Positions 25,814 through 36,906 of a stretch of DNA of 64,000 bases are shown here, piece after piece. This DNA is from Calliopsis andreniformis. Lineage: Eukaryota; Arthropoda; Insecta; Hymenoptera; Andrenidae. A program made the position numbers and the translations under genes. The DNA lies in the NCBI RefSeq assembly GCF_051401765.1, contig NC_135064.1:27440001-27504000 (forward strand), in the 5' to 3' direction. The notes beneath the pieces were generated by a model. It saw nothing but the letters and a program-made list of their open reading frames with translations. It searched no databases and had not been told where the DNA came from. Position 1 is the stretch's first letter. Every line of letters begins with the position of its first letter.

Positions 25814-27295
25814 TCGGGGGACGCTTTGCTCAGGGGAGGACCGAGGGACACGCGTGTTCCTTCGGCTCCGTTGCCTCAGCAACAGAGTACCTTCCGTCTC
25901 GCTGACCCGCCGTTTCCGGTGACACGGATGGCCTTTCCTTTCTTCGACGGCCCAGACGAGGCTGGGCCACCGCTTCCAGGGGAAAAAATACGGGGGTTGG
26001 AAAGAGGCGGCGAAGGCCTTCGTGTCCATTGTTCGGGGATGACCGAACTACTTTTCGCGGTCGAGCGAAAAAGTTCCACGATTACTCTGGGAGTTATTCG
26101 CCACGTAGGAGGCGCTCGCGTCGCTCCTGAGGCGAATGGAGCAAGGCAAGTATTCTTAAGACTGATTTAGGAATATTGCTAGGAGGAGTGGAATTTAATT
26201 TTGGGGGGATGCAACGTTTCGTGGCCGTTTCGAAAGTTCTAGGAACTCTATTACTTACTTATTACAGGAGCTACTCTGGAAGAAATAATTTTAGACGGGA
26301 GGAGAAGATGAAAAATATGGTCTCTGTAATTGAGATGCTGATACGTCGAAGAGAAGGAGAAAAAGAATATGATTCAATAATGGCGAGTGCGCTGTTTAAA
26401 TCTACAAAAAATGGAAAACAGTTCTGTGATACCAAAAGCAGCGAAATACCTTCCACTCCTACTTACTCCCTCAGACTCGTATGAATAAATAATCCGTAAG
26501 TCACTATACGCGTTCCATGAATCAGAGCGAGCGTATTATTCAAGTTAATGTAGTAAACGTAACGGGGCAGAATAAAGAGCGAGCTAATTCGATATTTCGC
26601 GCGCGTCGTTGACGGTCGAACCGTCCGTGGGAGAGGGAGCAGCGAAATACGGTGAACGTTGGGACGACGTTCTAAATATTTTAAAAGTTCAGCTCATTTG
26701 AATTGAAACATCTTCGATCGCGTCTCTCCCTTGCCCCTGCTCGCTATTTCCTCCGCGGTTATTGCGCTTCCAACCACGTCCGCGTCCCATTCAACCGATT
26801 GATTTAAATTTTCCAAACTTTCCGCGCGCCACTTTCCCCCTGCACCCCCACCGACATCCTGCTCGAGAAACGCTGCCGAGAATTCCCGTTCGTTTCGCAA
26901 GAATCGTTATTCGGACACGAAATTCCCGCGTTTCCGCTCGAGCTCGCTTTACGCGGCGATTTTATTGGGGCCAGGGAACTGCTAATGACTCGCTAATTGC
27001 CAAAAGTGCTCGGCCGAAGATTTGTAATCATTAGAGAGACAGCAAACGACAGGCTCGCGGTGGATAATGGCACTTCTGTGGCCCAATACCCGCGCACTAT
27101 CCTGTTGTTAATATCGGTCCTGAATGAATAAAATATCAAACGAGCCGCCACGCGAATGTATCGAGCATCGAATTAAAGTTCTTCCGATGACAAATGGGAA
27201 CGTGACAATGATTGCTTTGCTTTTGGTGGAATCTAAGGGTAACTTTAAAGCCATTTGCAATCTGGAATTCCTAGAGAACTATTTGGGTTAATAAA

Positions 27296-27525
27296 GGTTA
27301 TCCTGAAGGTAGGACATTGCGAATTATAGAATTTCCTCTTGAAATGGGTAATGTGATTGAGAGACAACTGGTTTAACTTTTGCTCGAATATGAAGATAAA
27401 TGTGATAATTGTAAGCGTAATGTTCATTTGTATTTTTTTTAAATATTCGAATATTTGAATATCTGAATGCCTAAATATTTGAATTACGAACTTTTGAATA
27501 TTTGAATATTGGAATATTTCAAAAG
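27296..27525 (+). repeat. Dispersed repeat copy A with ATTTGAAT-type tail
   Basis: The segment 27296-27408 is homologous to 32971-33090: shared blocks include ttgaaggtagga/ctgaaggtagga, ttatagaattt, atgtggttgagaa/atgtgattgagag and gataaatg. Both copies are followed on the same strand by ATTTGAAT/TTTGAAAA units (27440-27520 here). The minus-strand translations also align weakly (KFYNSQCPTFRI against KFYNLRRPTFKI). This shows a dispersed element with an 8-bp repeat tail rather than independent microsatellites. The element class is unknown. Confidence 0.6.
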
Positions 27526-28009
27526 TTTCAATCTTCATGTTTGAAGAATCAATAATATCTATTGGTTATAGCTCGTTATCATAAATTCCACACATCCTAC
27601 TGAAGAGAAACCTAAAATTCCTCCCCCGTTGGTCGAAAATCACAAAATCTGTCCGCGGAAATGAAAACGAACGCGAAAGCCGTTTCGGTTAACGTCGATA
27701 CGACGGACCGACGATCGCTTAACGTCGACGCGACGACGAGCGGTTTCGAGGCAGAGTCAACAGCACGGTCGATTTTTCGCGGCTTAATTCAACCGCGCGA
27801 AATCCAGCAACCAGGTAAACCGATAAGTCTTGCGGATTTGTCAGCCGACGCGCGCGAAAAATCCGCTTACGTGATCTGGCTTACGCGGAAATCTGTGTTA
27901 TTGCCTGCTGGAATATGGATGTGTCGAACGTGAGGGCGCGCGCGCAATTCGCCGGAGATTTTCGCGCGACAAATACGAGACGACAATCGAAATTCGCCAA
28001 TTCACTCAC

Positions 28010-28085
28010 CTGGTTACAGTTGGCGTAGTGGCGACCCCGGGGGAGCGTGCTGGGTAGCTCCGTGGGCTTCCTGACATCAAGTATT
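28010..28085 (-). CDS. Internal exon 2 of the split minus-strand gene (76 bp)
   Basis: On the minus strand a pyrimidine-rich acceptor (tttgttctttctgttgcag) and a consensus donor (AACCAG|GTGAGT) bracket 76 bases. Exon 1 ends with one base, so the compatible frame starts with AA completing a Glu codon. It reads YLMSGSPRSYPARSPGV, then ATTPTVT, and ends with two bases, AG (phase 2). This frame is open throughout and has the Ser/Pro/Thr-rich look of a disordered cytoplasmic tail. A second frame of the same exon is also open (ILDVRKPTELPSTLPRGRHY and onward), but it would need a phase-2 partner upstream, and none was found. These are the best paired splice sites in the window. The following exon at 11750 begins in the required phase 2. 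The protein family is not recognised. Confidence 0.7.
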
Positions 28086-31000
28086 CTGCAACAGAAAGAA
28101 CAAATCATTTTTTATTAATCCTTTATTAATTTAAAATAATTAATTTAAAGTAGATTTTCGTTAATTCCAGAAAAATGGAAATAAAAATCGATAGCAGATA
28201 TTTGACTGTAATTAGTAACAATCATATTTAATTTGTGAAAGAGAATGCTATCTTTCTTATAAAATAGGTAAACTAATTAATTTGCTTTCAAGTTTTACAA
28301 AATCTGAATCTTCAATTCAACCCTAAAATTCACTTACAAATTAATTATGCCAGCAATTGTAGATAAATCAGTCTGAAACTAATTAACCTTAATTAATTTC
28401 AATTAAAAAGTCTACAAAATCGCAGACCTTTTTACAGCCCTGAATTCTTACAAATGGGGAACCGTCTTAAATTTCTACACGTTGAAGCATAAAGGAACTG
28501 CACTCGTCACGTCCGATCGAAACGTGACGAGAGCTAGTAACGAGGCGAAGAAAATCGGTTATTTAGGTGCAACCCGACCGCCTGCGCTGTTATAGATTAA
28601 CAACAGGCAACTTCCGTAAAAGTAACGACATCGTAACTAGCGTCTTGTTAGCGCGACAAGCGGCAGAGACTGGAGGGTGCACTAGCTGATCTTCCGCTAG
28701 CAGGAACTTGACCCGTGCCACGAGATAATTGAATTTATTAGGTACAAGTTACCTTATTTTTAGTGTAGTGGCCACCAATTATCGTTTCATGGGCTCTTTA
28801 AAGCACGATTTACGCGGCTAATTTGTTGGCAAGACATTTTCGCAATTTCTTCCAGTCGAATTTTTTACCGCGTAATTTTACCTGACTTTTCTTCCCCTTT
28901 TTTCATTAATCCCACGGGTTCTTATGTTTCTTCAAAAGAAATTCCTAATATCGGTACTGTTATATTTAGATAGTTTTGGCGACTCCCTAAAAAGCAGTAT
29001 TTGAATAACGAACTATTCAGCTAATAAAATATCTACATATTCACGTAACAAATTGCAATATTTTTTAAGGTTATTCAGGTTACGTGAGTTATGGAAATAA
29101 AAAAGCACTAAAATGAAACAGAGACATAATAATATTGAAACTGTAGAAATAAGAGAGTTGTTTCTGTCCTTCTATCTTTCAAAAATGACGCAGAAATTCA
29201 TTCAAATATGTCTTCAACAAGCATACCTGTAACGTCGTTAACGTCAAGTGACGCATCTTCACTATCTTCGAGAAAATTCTTAGATATAATTCATTCCTGC
29301 TTCTTCAACATCTCTGATAGCTTCAAAACTTGTCAATCTCCTACTACACTCACATTTTTCTACAGAAAACGACTGTTTAATATAAAAAAAACCGTTAAAC
29401 GATGCGAATCCACCGACAAGGAACGCGAAAGCGCGCGTCGAGTGAACTAGAGAGCAAGATGGCGCCAGGGTCGGCGCGCGTGTTAGCGTAGTGGCGGGCT
29501 CGCGGTTAATTTTTAAACCTCCTTTCCGGACCGATGGCAGGCTGACATTGCAATTCAATTCTGCCTTCGTTCGTGCATAGTCCCGAGCCGCCAACTGGAA
29601 ACGTCATTCATATTCTAGCTGGTAGAACGTTACGAACTACCTTCCCTTTATCTGTATAGTTAATGAGTTCATAACTAATGTAGCTGCTACTGATGTCCTC
29701 CCATCGATCGGTCCATGTCGCCTGCCTCCACTTTTTCTTCTGTGGGAAGCCTCGAATCCCTTCGAGTGAAGTCAAGTGTTGGTGAGTCAAAAGTTAAATT
29801 GATAGTCAGTAACAAATCTAAGGAAATTTTTTTATGAAATATTTAAGTATTGTGGTATAAAATGGAAGTAACAGAGTTTTTTATATCGTTTTTGAGCGAT
29901 GTATGCGTCTAATTATACTTTTAAATTAAAATTATTAAAGATATTCAGTACTGTTTTTCAAAAATTTGTATCAAGGAAGTACAGTAGATAAACGTGTTTC
30001 TGTAATACAGCATATATAATTGTGAGCTTTGAACAAGCTCATTGACCTCCTACAAAACTCGACACTTTGCCAGAGTTCGCAACGTTGCATATTCTAGTTG
30101 CAAGATTGCTGTGTCCAAACTTTGAAGTAGGTCTAAACTCCTAAGGTCTCTACAGAAGACAGTTCCTTGTTAAATTTCGTCCAAACACTAATTAGAATAC
30201 TGCATAATATTGCCAGCAGTTCAGAATTTTAGACAAAATGAGTCACTCGAAGATACCTTGTTGCCTTCACAGGATATGAACTCCAAGTATTTTTTTCCAA
30301 ATTCGAAGCTATTCCTCCTACTGATTCTTACTTTCCAACTTAAAGTGTATGCCCATTTGTCAATGGAAACGCGACGCTAGGGCCGAGATTCAATTCATGA
30401 ACAGCATGTTGCCAATTAGGGAGAGCGGAGCAAGACAGATCAAGCGCGAAGTTGGGTTCCGAAATAGGAAAATATCGGCGAAGCTGAACGGCTCCTGAGT
30501 CATTAGACAGAGCAAAAGAAAGAAGGTTAACGTTTTGCTTCTTACGCTTCGACGTAGCGGAGTTTCGTCTTCATCAGTCCACAACGTTGTTTCAGCCGCC
30601 TTCCGTCTCTCCTTTATCTGCCAGGCAATTCGTCACTGTCTTCGCGTTCAGGATTTTTACGAAATTCCCGGGGATCCTCTGGCACGCCTCGGTACACAGC
30701 AGCATGACGAATCGTCGTCGCGATATTGTTCTTTTCGAATCTCAAGGATTTACGAACTACAGCGAGAGCTAACGGAGTGCGCTGACTTAACAAACGTGAT
30801 CTTAGCCAACATCCAGTCGCCGCAGGTCGAGCGTCCTCCCGTTGGCTAAAAACTCTACAGTTAATTTCCAAGGAGTTCACCTAATCCAATTTACGGCTCG
30901 ACGAAACATTTATGCCGCGTAAAATTTGCTTATGCAAATCACGCGCGGTTGTTACGAAGCCAGCATAGCTTCACAGGTTCCGCTGCCCCTTTTTAAGTAC

Positions 31001-32970
31001 ACTGGTCGAGATAGCTGCGATCGCGCGGAATTTTGAATCGTGCCAACTTTGACGGAGCGACGACTTCGAATTCTAATTCAGCTTGTTTGCATGATTGTTC
31101 GATTTTCTTGAGACTGAGGAAAGTGGAAGAGATTCGACTACAGATTTTATACGCTTAAATTCAAGATCTATGGTTCCAAATTCAAATCTTAAACTTAGAC
31201 CCTCAGAGCTCGAAAATTGCTTTTCGAAGAATTTACTGAATTCTTGCATTCCCTGAAATCTCATTTCTCCTCCTTGGTTTATTTTTCTTTCTTATTTTCT
31301 GCTTTACTGTAACACCAGAGACACTATATTTTAATTGAAACATAAGAAGATTAGTAACGAGCTATGAAAATCATATGTTCAGGGGATATCCGATGTGCAC
31401 AGGTATATGCGCTATTGCAGAGTAACAACTAGCAACTTCTTTAAAAGTGACGCTGTTACAGCTAACGACGCGAAGTCTAGTTAGCAAAGGAAACTGCGGC
31501 GTACTGCATAGTTTTACACGTTACGTTGATTATGCATCGCGTGTCGTATGGAAAATGCACTTCCCAATGAAATAAAGTTCATACAAACATATCTACTTGT
31601 TCCTGTCTCCAAGTAAAAGCTATTTTCATGCTTCAGCAATTCTTTTGAATGACTGAACTAGTGCAACCGATTCCTTTCACAGTGCTCCACGAAGCGTATC
31701 GATTTGTCAATTCAGACTCTGATAAGCGTAGAAGCTTTTTGCTGCAGCTTTGCGATTCCTCCCACGCGGAAGAAGCGACGTAAGAATGACTACAACTTGT
31801 AGGCACGATCAGATACGATTTATGTTCGCGCGATACCTGCTCGCGTCTTTTTGAGCAGCTCTGAGCAGCTTTACTAGCTTCTCGTGTTGCCATAACCCAA
31901 GATCATTGCGTTGATAACATGAAACTCTTAACGTTAATGCGAGATAATTGGAGAAGACTTAGAATTCGAAATAACAGGACTCGAAATACATGGCAGCACT
32001 ATATCATTTAAATAAGAGCAATCTGTAATTTAACTCGTAAAATTAATACATTTCACAGGCTAACCATTTTTCCACATTTCACGTAATTTTGCAAAAATAC
32101 TCACATTTCAATAATACCTACACATAAACTTCTCATTGTAGGTACATATTAGTGGTGCGTAAAAATTGATACACGTCAGGAATTATAGCAAAAAAGAATT
32201 ACAATGCTGGTGAATCACCTGTGAAGATCACTTTGAAAAATTTGCTAGTAATTAGTATTACAAAAACTAAAGAAAGTTTTTTTAAAATGCCTTTAAACCC
32301 AAACTTCTCCCTCATACATTCACAGTATCTCATCCAACATCATACTCTGTGTCTAAAAAACACACCAGTATCCCTTTCAGTGGATCACTAAGCATTGTAA
32401 AGCCCACCATAAAGTTGCAGCGCTGTCAGAAGCCAATACACGATCACAGGACGCCTGTTACCGTCACGATTCGCAGGAGCGAGCGATGGAGTAGTCGAAA
32501 CGCGGAAGTAAGAGACAACAACTCAAGGCTTGCGATCGTTCGCAGCGATCCGCAGCCGCGATCGGAATTACAGCGTCATTGGCACGCGGGGGCTGCGAGA
32601 TCAAAGGCTTCGATCGCGGTACGCGTTGTTGCGCTCAAAAGACACCGTGACAGATCGAGCCGTACTGCGAACGGTCTGGCTTCCCTTTGTAACGCGTCGG
32701 GCATAAATTGTCGCGGCGTCAGACGCGCGACTAGGGCCGGTTTAACGTGCAAACAATCGGTTTGCTGCCGCAGACGGGCGAAAACGAAGGAAAACGAGCG
32801 ACCAGATGAACCGGACGTGTGGCTGGCCATCGCACAGAGAAACCACCTCGAAAACGTGTTGTTCAGCATTAGCTTGGCCAGGGAGTGAAGAATGCTATTG
32901 TGCCACGAGTATACAGGCAGGAATAAATGTACCTTGATAGGTGTAGATTTGTTAGAGGTGTCTGTTGGGG

Positions 32971-33290
32971 AGATTATCTTGAAGGTAGGACGACGCAAGT
33001 TATAGAATTTATTTCTCGAAGCGAGAATCATGTGGTTGAGAAGCTGAATTGGGTTGATATTTGTTTGAATGGGATGATAAATGATTTCGTTAGGTTTAGA
33101 ATTGTTGTAGGAGGAGGAACTATGTGCATCTAATGAGGAGAAATTCCTGAGTCTAACTCTTTTTTTAAATAAACTTAATTTGGTGTGAAAATTTGGAAAT
33201 TTGTATATTCGAAAATTTGAAAATTTAAAAATTTGAAAATTTAAAAATTTGAAAATTTGAAAATTTGAATATTTGAATATTTTGAAAAAA
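32971..33290 (+). repeat. Dispersed repeat copy B with TTTGAAAA-type tail
   Basis: The partner of the copy at 27296-27525. The unique part 32971-33090 aligns with copy A, and the tail 33186-33290 is made of gaaaattt and gaatattt units. The 283-codon minus-strand open frame covering 32576-33427 runs through this tail and a CpG-rich flank. It is therefore a composite of low-complexity and repeat sequence, not a gene I would annotate. Confidence 0.6.
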
Positions 33291-35619
33291 ATTGTGATTA
33301 TATCTCTAAAAACAGTCTGCACAGAAGCTGAACAATTATTCTCACTGAGAGCCACTTCGATAACTGGAGAATGTGGTGGGAAGCCGATCGAGGGGTCTTT
33401 CGATATCTCATATTTTCCAGTGGCCAACCTTCAGAGTGGCGATTTTCGTCATCGCTGACCGTGATGTTCACTCATTGAACGTATTCATACGCTTGCAGCA
33501 GAGGGGTGAAAACGTTCCACGTCGCTGTTTTTCCTGGAATGCTATTGCCGACTGAAAAACGTCCTCAGGGAGGGGGTGAAGGAAGCGCGTTCGAGCGTTC
33601 TGAAATGCGTTGGCATTTTGGTGGGGACGGATCGTTTTAGCACGTTATTCGTCTTCAAAGGAGGTTTGCGCGAAGCGAATTCAGATCGCAGCGTCCGTAT
33701 AAATTTTAATACGATCGTTCGACATTATTGGTATTTATGCCTTCACCATCTTTCATCCGGCTCGATAGCTGTATCGCGATGAGAGCTCAAGGTACATTTT
33801 GTTTGAAGTTAAACGTCGAGGATTTACTAAAGGTGTCGATATTTCTTCACTGAACACGCTTATACCGTATACTTACATAACCAAAGATTATTGCAGATTA
33901 TAGGTTTCTGAAAACATTAATTAAATGCTTGCGTCTATATGCAAGATACCTGAAACTCTGAAACTCCTGCATACATTGTAAAAGCAATTAAATCACTTTG
34001 CAGGGGTTTCTGAATAAAGAACAATTAATATTATCTGATATTCCTACCAATACTCCAAATTTAAGCAACAAACTCTCAAAAGCCTTCGCTCCAGGAAAAC
34101 AACATTTTTCTCTTATGACAATCGGTCAACGATGATCTCCAAGTCCCAGAAAACGCTGCATTCATGCAAGAAAAAGTTCTAGATATACTTCGAATACGGT
34201 TCTCGAATCGATCAAACTGTCTCGTACCAAATAGGGGATGCAGCATCGGCAACGGTCGACACTTTCCACGAAAGCAAATGTATCGGTGGATCGAGGAAGG
34301 ATCAATCATCCGGTGTGACCGTGTTTAAGCTCGATGATGAAATTGCTGCCGAGCTGTTCTTCTCTTTTTGGTGGATATCGTTCGGCTGCGTTCTAGCTGA
34401 TTTCAGGGAAACCCCGTGCCATCTATTCGAGACAAGAGAAACGTTCAGTGGCAAAGTGGGCGGAACGCGATCGAGATCGGTCCACGATTGGAGTCTACCT
34501 GGGCTTGAAAAAGTGTCATTATCCGTTAATGGCGCGGCAACAACTGGGTCAATGCACCCGGCTGGTTAATGATACGGCTGTTACGTTTCGCCGATCGTTG
34601 CGGCCTCTATCTCGCTGTTTGGATCTGCCGGATGTCCCCTGAGTGACGTACCGATGCATTCGTAAACCTACCGAAATGGATCTGCCTTTGAATATCGCCA
34701 AAAGATAACGGTGCCTTCTTCAAGTGCCTATCAGAATAGTTTCTGCAATATTCGCCGTCCAAGTGCATTCAAGACAATGTAAAAACAACTGCGACTTGAA
34801 GTTTGAGTCGAGGTTACTCAAGTAGTTAAAATAATTTTAACAGAAGATGATTTTTGACGACATTTACATTAGACATTTGCTCACCCAAAACTAAGAACAG
34901 CTTGGGAATATTTGAAATGGAAATTGTATAATTTAAATACAGTTAACAAGGCTTAACAGAGAATTGGAAAATGAATAAAAGTAGAAGTCAAGCTACAGCA
35001 AATATTAAGGTTCGTTATATTACAAATAAAGTTTCGTTCATTCGTGAAACTCAATTTCTATCCCATTAATTATTTCTGAGATTTCTACTTGTTCATCAAA
35101 GGGCCGCCCAAGTACAATTGAAGCACCCCGCATAATTGGGACGCAGGTTAAGAGGCACAGAAGGAAAGGAAGCGGAAGTGGGGCAATGAGTCGAGGTAAA
35201 CGACAGGATCGCATTAACTGGCATCCCGAGGACAAGGAGCCAGAAACGACTTTAAAGCGATGATAACGGCCATTATAAAGTAGCATTAGAAGAATGGCCG
35301 ACGAGGGACGACGATTCGGAGACATAAAGCGTGAACGACCGGTTCCATTCATCGCAATTGTCGTATTTGCGCGTAAACGCCGGTTAAAACCGCGGCGAGG
35401 AAACCGAACGATCGTGCCAGGCATAAATCGCTTAGCCACGACCTTGACGGATGACTGCGGCACCCGAGCGGACGAAACAGCGCAGTAGGGCGGCGAGGAT
35501 GGAAGGCCATGGGGGGTGGTTACAGCAGCCCCCTTGAATGGGGAAGATTTTTCGAAAGTGGCAAATATAACGACGGGCCTGCACCACCATCGTGGATACC
35601 AGAGGCGTGAGCGTGGGTG

Positions 35620-35644
35620 CACACACACTCACACACATACACAC
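35620..35644. repeat. CA microsatellite
   Basis: A short CACACA run with single interruptions (cacacacactcacacacata, then cacac), in a CpG-moderate part of intron 1. Confidence 0.85.
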
Positions 35645-36540
35645 GTTTCCTGGGTACGTGATATCCGCTGTGGGTCTGTGTGGGTGTATAGGACCGAAGA
35701 GATCTCCCCGAGGAGAAAAAGGTAACCGTCGCGCTCCGGAGATTCTCTGGCGGACAGCCAAACACCCAACAACCAAGAAACCCTCAGACTCAACTGTATC
35801 CACTCCATCCACGGACCTAGCCATCTACCAAGCTCTTCTCTTTTTCCATTCCCTCTCCCCTCGCTGTACCATGCCGTCCTTGCTCCTCCACCTGCTCGCT
35901 CTCCCGGTTCTTTGCTCGCATCCCTCGCCACCGAAATTCCATTTTCTAACGTCCTGCCTCCCCTGCCGCAGCCTTCTTACTCGCCCTTTCGACTGTCACT
36001 CCAACTACTCGCTATCGCTCTTACGCTATCGTCCCAGTTATCACTCTAGCATCCGTCCGTCCCGCCTTGCACTATCCTCCTACACTCGCTCTGTTTCGCG
36101 CAAGCGACTGCATTTCCTACGTCGATGGGACTCGTTCGTTCTTGTTAAGAGAACTGCGATACGATTAAATGGAGTACGCTGGCTAAATGTTGCTTGGGAT
36201 TTCAGAAAAAGGAAGTGGATTCATAGACATGGAAGGGATACTTTGGATCTTTAGAGAACGTTGGCAGCTCGCTGGCTAGATGGAGTCTTGGTCTGCATAG
36301 TGTTTACTTGTTGTGGAGTCATTGCTATTTTGTTTGGCAGTGTGGAAATCCAGCGCTTGGAAATTTGTCCTGCTCTATGTCAAAGTAGTGTATCAAAAGT
36401 GAAGTAATGTCGTATCAAAGTAAAGTGTGTCAAAATAGAACGAAAATCAAAACTGATGAAACTACGTTTGAGGCTTCATTTCGATGTTATTAATTGTTAA
36501 GAAAATGTCTAAAATTCATGACAAATTTGCTTGACTTAAG

Positions 36541-36906
36541 ACTTATACAACTGCAGGACTGCAGTAGGTAGGTCAGACACAGGAACTCAGTGGAATAAGT
36601 TTCAAATCCGACACTGCGAAGTCAGTAGAATTCGTCCTAAGTCAAGCACAGCCGAGATCAGTAGAATAACTCTCAAGTCAGATTCAGTAAAGCTAGTAGA
36701 ATAACTCCTAAGTCAGACATAGCAAAGCCAGTAGAATACGTCTCGAGTTGGACATATTTCACGCATAACTCCTAGCTATTTCCTAAATACTCAATAACTT
36801 GGTAACGAAGACTTAAACGCAATTTTGTCTTTCTTGATTTTCATTTTATTTTGAGGTATAAAATCAGTCTCTAAAATTTGTGAAACCTGTCATCCAACAC
36901 CCTGTA
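36541..36906. mobile_element. Second member of the 35-bp-unit inverted-repeat family (left end lost)
   Basis: The hinge ctgcaggactgcagtag near 36551-36567 is followed by six units in the opposite orientation. Their gtcagacac-like cores end at 36580, 36614, 36649, 36685, 36720 and 36755, a period of 34-36 bases. The right part (aaacgcaatttt, gattttcatttta, aatcag, ctaaaattt, caacaccctgta) matches the right part of the element at 55171-55539 and ends at the same caccctgta, followed by TA. No matching left terminal repeat was found, so this copy is truncated or rearranged on the left. Confidence 0.65.

Larger units (their letters stand above)
11751..28009 (-). other. Intron 2 of the split gene (about 16.3 kb)
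   Basis: Mostly non-coding. It contains CpG-rich blocks (for example 12890-13170, 14560-15180, 20580-20760, 22240-22640, 23390-23880, 25560-26150 and 26560-27000) that leave several chance open frames. Repeats present are degenerate TTTGAAAA-type tracts (15493-15590, 22861-22930, 27440-27520), an inverted-repeat element at 24060-24215, and short GGAA (25795-25813) and AAT (about 23312-23325) microsatellites. A 12-T pyrimidine tract with cag at 16978-16991 resembles a plus-strand acceptor but has no convincing partner. The intron call depends on the exon 2 to exon 3 join being right. Confidence 0.45.

Noticed and set aside
27661..27933. 90-codon plus-strand frame with an internal CAG-like donor, beside exon 2
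   Set aside because: CpG-rich sequence on the opposite strand to exon 2. No acceptor or following exon, and the frame simply ends.
32576..33427. 283-codon minus-strand open frame, the longest in the window
   Set aside because: It runs through a TTTGAAAA repeat tail, a dispersed repeat copy and a CpG-rich flank. The translation is low-complexity Phe/Asn/Ile in the repeat part and changes character abruptly, with no motif.
35038..35628. 196-codon minus-strand frame
   Set aside because: Antisense partner of a CpG-rich block with no splice signals; Arg/Pro/Ser-biased composition, no motif.
35592..36254. 220-codon plus-strand frame
   Set aside because: Starts at GTG and crosses CA and C/T-rich sequence that lacks stop triplets. 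The translation is Ser/Leu/Pro/Arg-biased with no domain.
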